From: an uncultured Dorea sp.
GTDB lineage: Bacteria; Bacillota; Clostridia; Lachnospirales; Lachnospiraceae
Direction of reading: 5' to 3'
DNA: 6,606 nucleotides
Assembly: GCA_910587575.1 (NCBI GenBank)
Contig: CAJULU010000093.1
Location: 1-6,606 of the forward strand
The position numbers were made by a program, and so were the translations under genes. Positions within the stretch are counted from its first letter, which is position 1; each line of letters starts with the position of its first letter. Of this stretch, positions 4,782-6,606 are shown in pieces. The notes under the pieces are model-generated. The model was not told where the DNA came from and made no database searches. It saw only the letters and a list, made by a program, of their open reading frames with translations.

Positions 4782-6606
4782 TACAGACACCTCCTTGATA
4801 TTTCATAGCGCCGCAGCCAGAACACGTTACCCGGCAGTTCGGCGTCACCTCGCCTTTTTGCGCCCGCTGCCATTCCTGATACAGGAATTCTTTCGTTACA
4901 CCGATATCTATAAAATCCCAGGGAAAGACTTCATCGGCCCTGCGCTCCCTCAGGTTATAGAAACCAATGTCCACGCCGGTATTTTCGAATGCTTTCATCC
5001 ATTTCTCATTGTCAAAGGTTTCCGTCCAGGAATCATAAAGACATCCCAGGCGGTAAGCTTCCAGAATCACCCTGGAGAGTTTCCGGTCGCCCCTGGCAAA
5101 GACGCCCTCTAACACCGTCACTTCGGCATCGTGCCAGTGATATTTCAGGCTCTTGCGGTTTAACTGCTCCTGGAATTCATGTTTCACAATGGCAGCCCTT
5201 GCCACATACTCCTCATTGGTATACATCCTCGCCCACTGGAAGGGTGTGAAGGGCTTCGGGATAAAGAACGAGGTGCTGGTGGTAATCTGGCATTTGCCGC
5301 TGCGCTGTTCCTTGGGAATCTCATAGTACCTTCTGGCTATCTGATCCGCAAGATGCGGGATGGCCTTCATGTCTTCTTCTGTCTCGGTGGGGAGCCCCAG
5401 CATGAAATAGAGCTTTACCTTGTTCCAACCGCCCTCGAAAGCCTGTCCTGCCCCGTTCAGAATCATTTCCTCTGTCAATCCTTTATTGATGACGTCACGC
5501 ATCCTCTGGGAACCCGCTTCCGGGGCAAATGTCAGGCTGCTTTTGCGGATATCCTGGACCTGTCCCATTACGTCCAGTGAAAAGGCGTCAATCCTGAGGG
5601 ATGGCAGGCTGATATTGATGCCCTCATCTTTGAATTCGTCTATCAGGAACATGACCAGTTCTTTTAACTGGCTGTAATCGCTGGAACTCAAGGAACTTAA
5701 GGAGATCTCCTCATGTCCGGTGCTCTTAAGCATCTGGTAGGCATATTTCTTTAATGTCTCTACCTCCCTCTCCCTCGTGGGCCGGTAGAGCATTCCTGCC
5801 TGGCAGAAACGGCAGCCTCTGATACATCCTCTCTGTATTTCCAATACAACACGGTCCTGCGTCACCTTGATAAACGGAACGACCGGATTTTGCGGATAAA
5901 AGGTATGCGTGAGGTCTCTGACCATCTGTTTCTGGATGACGGCCCTGGCGTGAGGGTTTACAGGGGTAAAAGCGGAAAGAGTTCCGTCTTCTTTATAGGT
6001 TACCTGGTAGAATCCCGGAACGTAAATTCCCTCAATCTCTGCCGCTTTCTCAAGGAAATCCTTACGTGATCCTCCATTTTGCCGATTCTCCCTGTAGGTA
6101 TCCAGCAGCTGTCCGTAGACAGTCTCCCCTTCCCCGATGTAGAAGATGTCGAAAAATTCTGCCAATGGTTCCGGATTGGCGGTACAGGGGCCGCCGCCGA
6201 TGACGATGGGGTGGGAATCATCCCGGTCACAGGCACACAGAGGAATCTGGCTTAAGTCCAGAATCTGAAGGATATTGGTGTAACACATCTCGTACTGGAT
6301 GGTAATTCCGAGAAAATCGAATTCACGGATCGGATCCTGGGATTCCAGGGCAAACAGCGGGATGTGTTCCTCCCGCATAATCTGGTCTAAGTCAGTCCAT
6401 GGAGAATAGACACGTTCGCACCACACGTCCTTCCGGCGGTTGAACATGTCGTAGAGAATCTGGATGCCTAAGTGGGACATACCGATTTCGTATACGTCGG
6501 GAAAACACATGGCGAAGCGGATATCCACTTTTTCAGGGTCTTTCATGACGCTGTTTACTTCATTCCCGATGTAACGGGCAGGTTTTTCGATTTTAAGTAA
6601 TATTTC
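4765..6606 (-). CDS. TIGR03960-type B12-binding-like radical SAM protein, 5' end outside window
   Basis: A radical SAM protein of at least 613 residues. Although an ATG occurs at 6544-6546, the frame stays open to the right edge. The 20 upstream codons encode EILLKIEKPARY and IGNEVNSV, which match this family's conserved N-terminus, so the true start lies beyond base 6606. Numbering from that internal Met, an N-terminal Rossmann-like (B12-binding-type) region occupies about residues 5-150, with FPDVYEIGMSHLG, VIGGGP and YIGEGE. The radical SAM core follows, with the 4Fe-4S motif CIRGCRFC (C241, C245, C248) and FAPEAGSQRMRDVINKG. The C-terminus carries a second cysteine cluster, CRVTCSGC (C571, C575, C578) plus C588, which might bind another metal or Fe-S centre. 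Substrate and product are unknown. The association with DUF2344 and ribosomal/RNase genes hints at an RNA- or ribosome-related role, which is inference. Confidence 0.92.
   Translation of the reverse strand, partial: EILLKIEKPARYIGNEVNSVMKDPEKVDIRFAMCFPDVYEIGMSHLGIQILYDMFNRRKDVWCERVYSPWTDLDQIMREEHIPLFALESQDPIREFDFLGITIQYEMCYTNILQILDLSQIPLCACDRDDSHPIVIGGGPCTANPEPLAEFFDIFYIGEGETVYGQLLDTYRENRQNGGSRKDFLEKAAEIEGIYVPGFYQVTYKEDGTLSAFTPVNPHARAVIQKQMVRDLTHTFYPQNPVVPFIKVTQDRVVLEIQRGCIRGCRFCQAGMLYRPTREREVETLKKYAYQMLKSTGHEEISLSSLSSSDYSQLKELVMFLIDEFKDEGINISLPSLRIDAFSLDVMGQVQDIRKSSLTFAPEAGSQRMRDVINKGLTEEMILNGAGQAFEGGWNKVKLYFMLGLPTETEEDMKAIPHLADQIARRYYEIPKEQRSGKCQITTSTSFFIPKPFTPFQWARMYTNEEYVARAAIVKHEFQEQLNRKSLKYHWHDAEVTVLEGVFARGDRKLSRVILEAYRLGCLYDSWTETFDNEKWMKAFENTGVDIGFYNLRERRADEVFPWDFIDIGVTKEFLYQEWQRAQKGEVTPNCRVTCSGCGAMKYQGGVCIESKN
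4788..4796 (-). promoter_or_regulatory. Ribosome binding site that decides the DUF2344 start
   Basis: The minus strand reads AAGGAGGTG, near-perfect complementarity to the 16S rRNA 3' end. It lies inside the last codons of the radical SAM gene (the Gly-Gly-Val before Cys-Ile-Glu-Ser-Lys-Asn). The site overlaps the in-frame GTG at 4788-4790, leaving that codon no spacing, but is 8 nt from the TTG at 4779-4781. TTG is therefore the better start. Confidence 0.75.

Noticed and set aside
5179..5580. Plus-strand open frame of 133 codons opposite the radical SAM core
   Set aside because: It is antisense to conserved radical SAM coding sequence, with no initiation signal or recognisable domain.

Overview
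The window is a tightly packed stretch of a Firmicutes genome, most likely a Clostridia member of Lachnospiraceae type. This placement is an inference from moderate GC content, strong AAGGAGG-type ribosome binding sites and the family content. All eight genes lie on the minus strand, so transcription runs from base 6606 towards base 1. No mobile element, CRISPR array, tRNA or rRNA is visible.

In transcription order: (1) a radical SAM protein of the TIGR03960 type, open at the right edge (4765-6606). (2) Its usual partner, a DUF2344/TIGR03936 'radical SAM-linked' protein, which overlaps it by 17 bp if the well-spaced TTG start is used (4014-4781). After a 73-bp gap with a promoter candidate come (3) the YbaK/EbsC Cys-tRNA deacylase (3461-3940), (4) a HAD-IA phosphatase with the DxGN variant of motif I (2853-3437), (5) aspartate kinase with two ACT domains (1473-2804), (6) a 142-residue stand-alone CBS-pair protein resembling the c-di-AMP sensors DarB/CbpB (1031-1459), and (7) a metal-dependent amidohydrolase of the Amidohydro_2 family (253-1041). 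The last two overlap by 11 bp. After 185 bp with a strong promoter and a structured leader, (8) the start of rplU (ribosomal protein L21) runs off the left edge.

Two layers seem to be superimposed. The outer layer, radical SAM plus DUF2344 followed by rplU, is the backbone of a locus conserved in many Firmicutes, where the gene between them is normally rng/cafA (RNase E/G). Here RNase G is absent from that slot. It is filled by five co-directional genes for translation quality control (YbaK), aspartate-family amino acid synthesis (LysC), a probable nucleotide sensor (CBS pair) and two hydrolases of unknown substrate. The gaps inside this inner block are short (23, 48 and 13 bp, then an overlap), so it probably behaves as an operon driven from the promoter candidate before ybaK, perhaps with a weaker internal promoter before lysC. 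rplU is set up for its own regulated expression through the promoter and an L21-type leader.

The points most worth following are the unusual filling of the RNase G slot, the pairing of aspartate kinase with a DarB-like CBS protein, and the uncharacterised radical SAM/DUF2344 pair.
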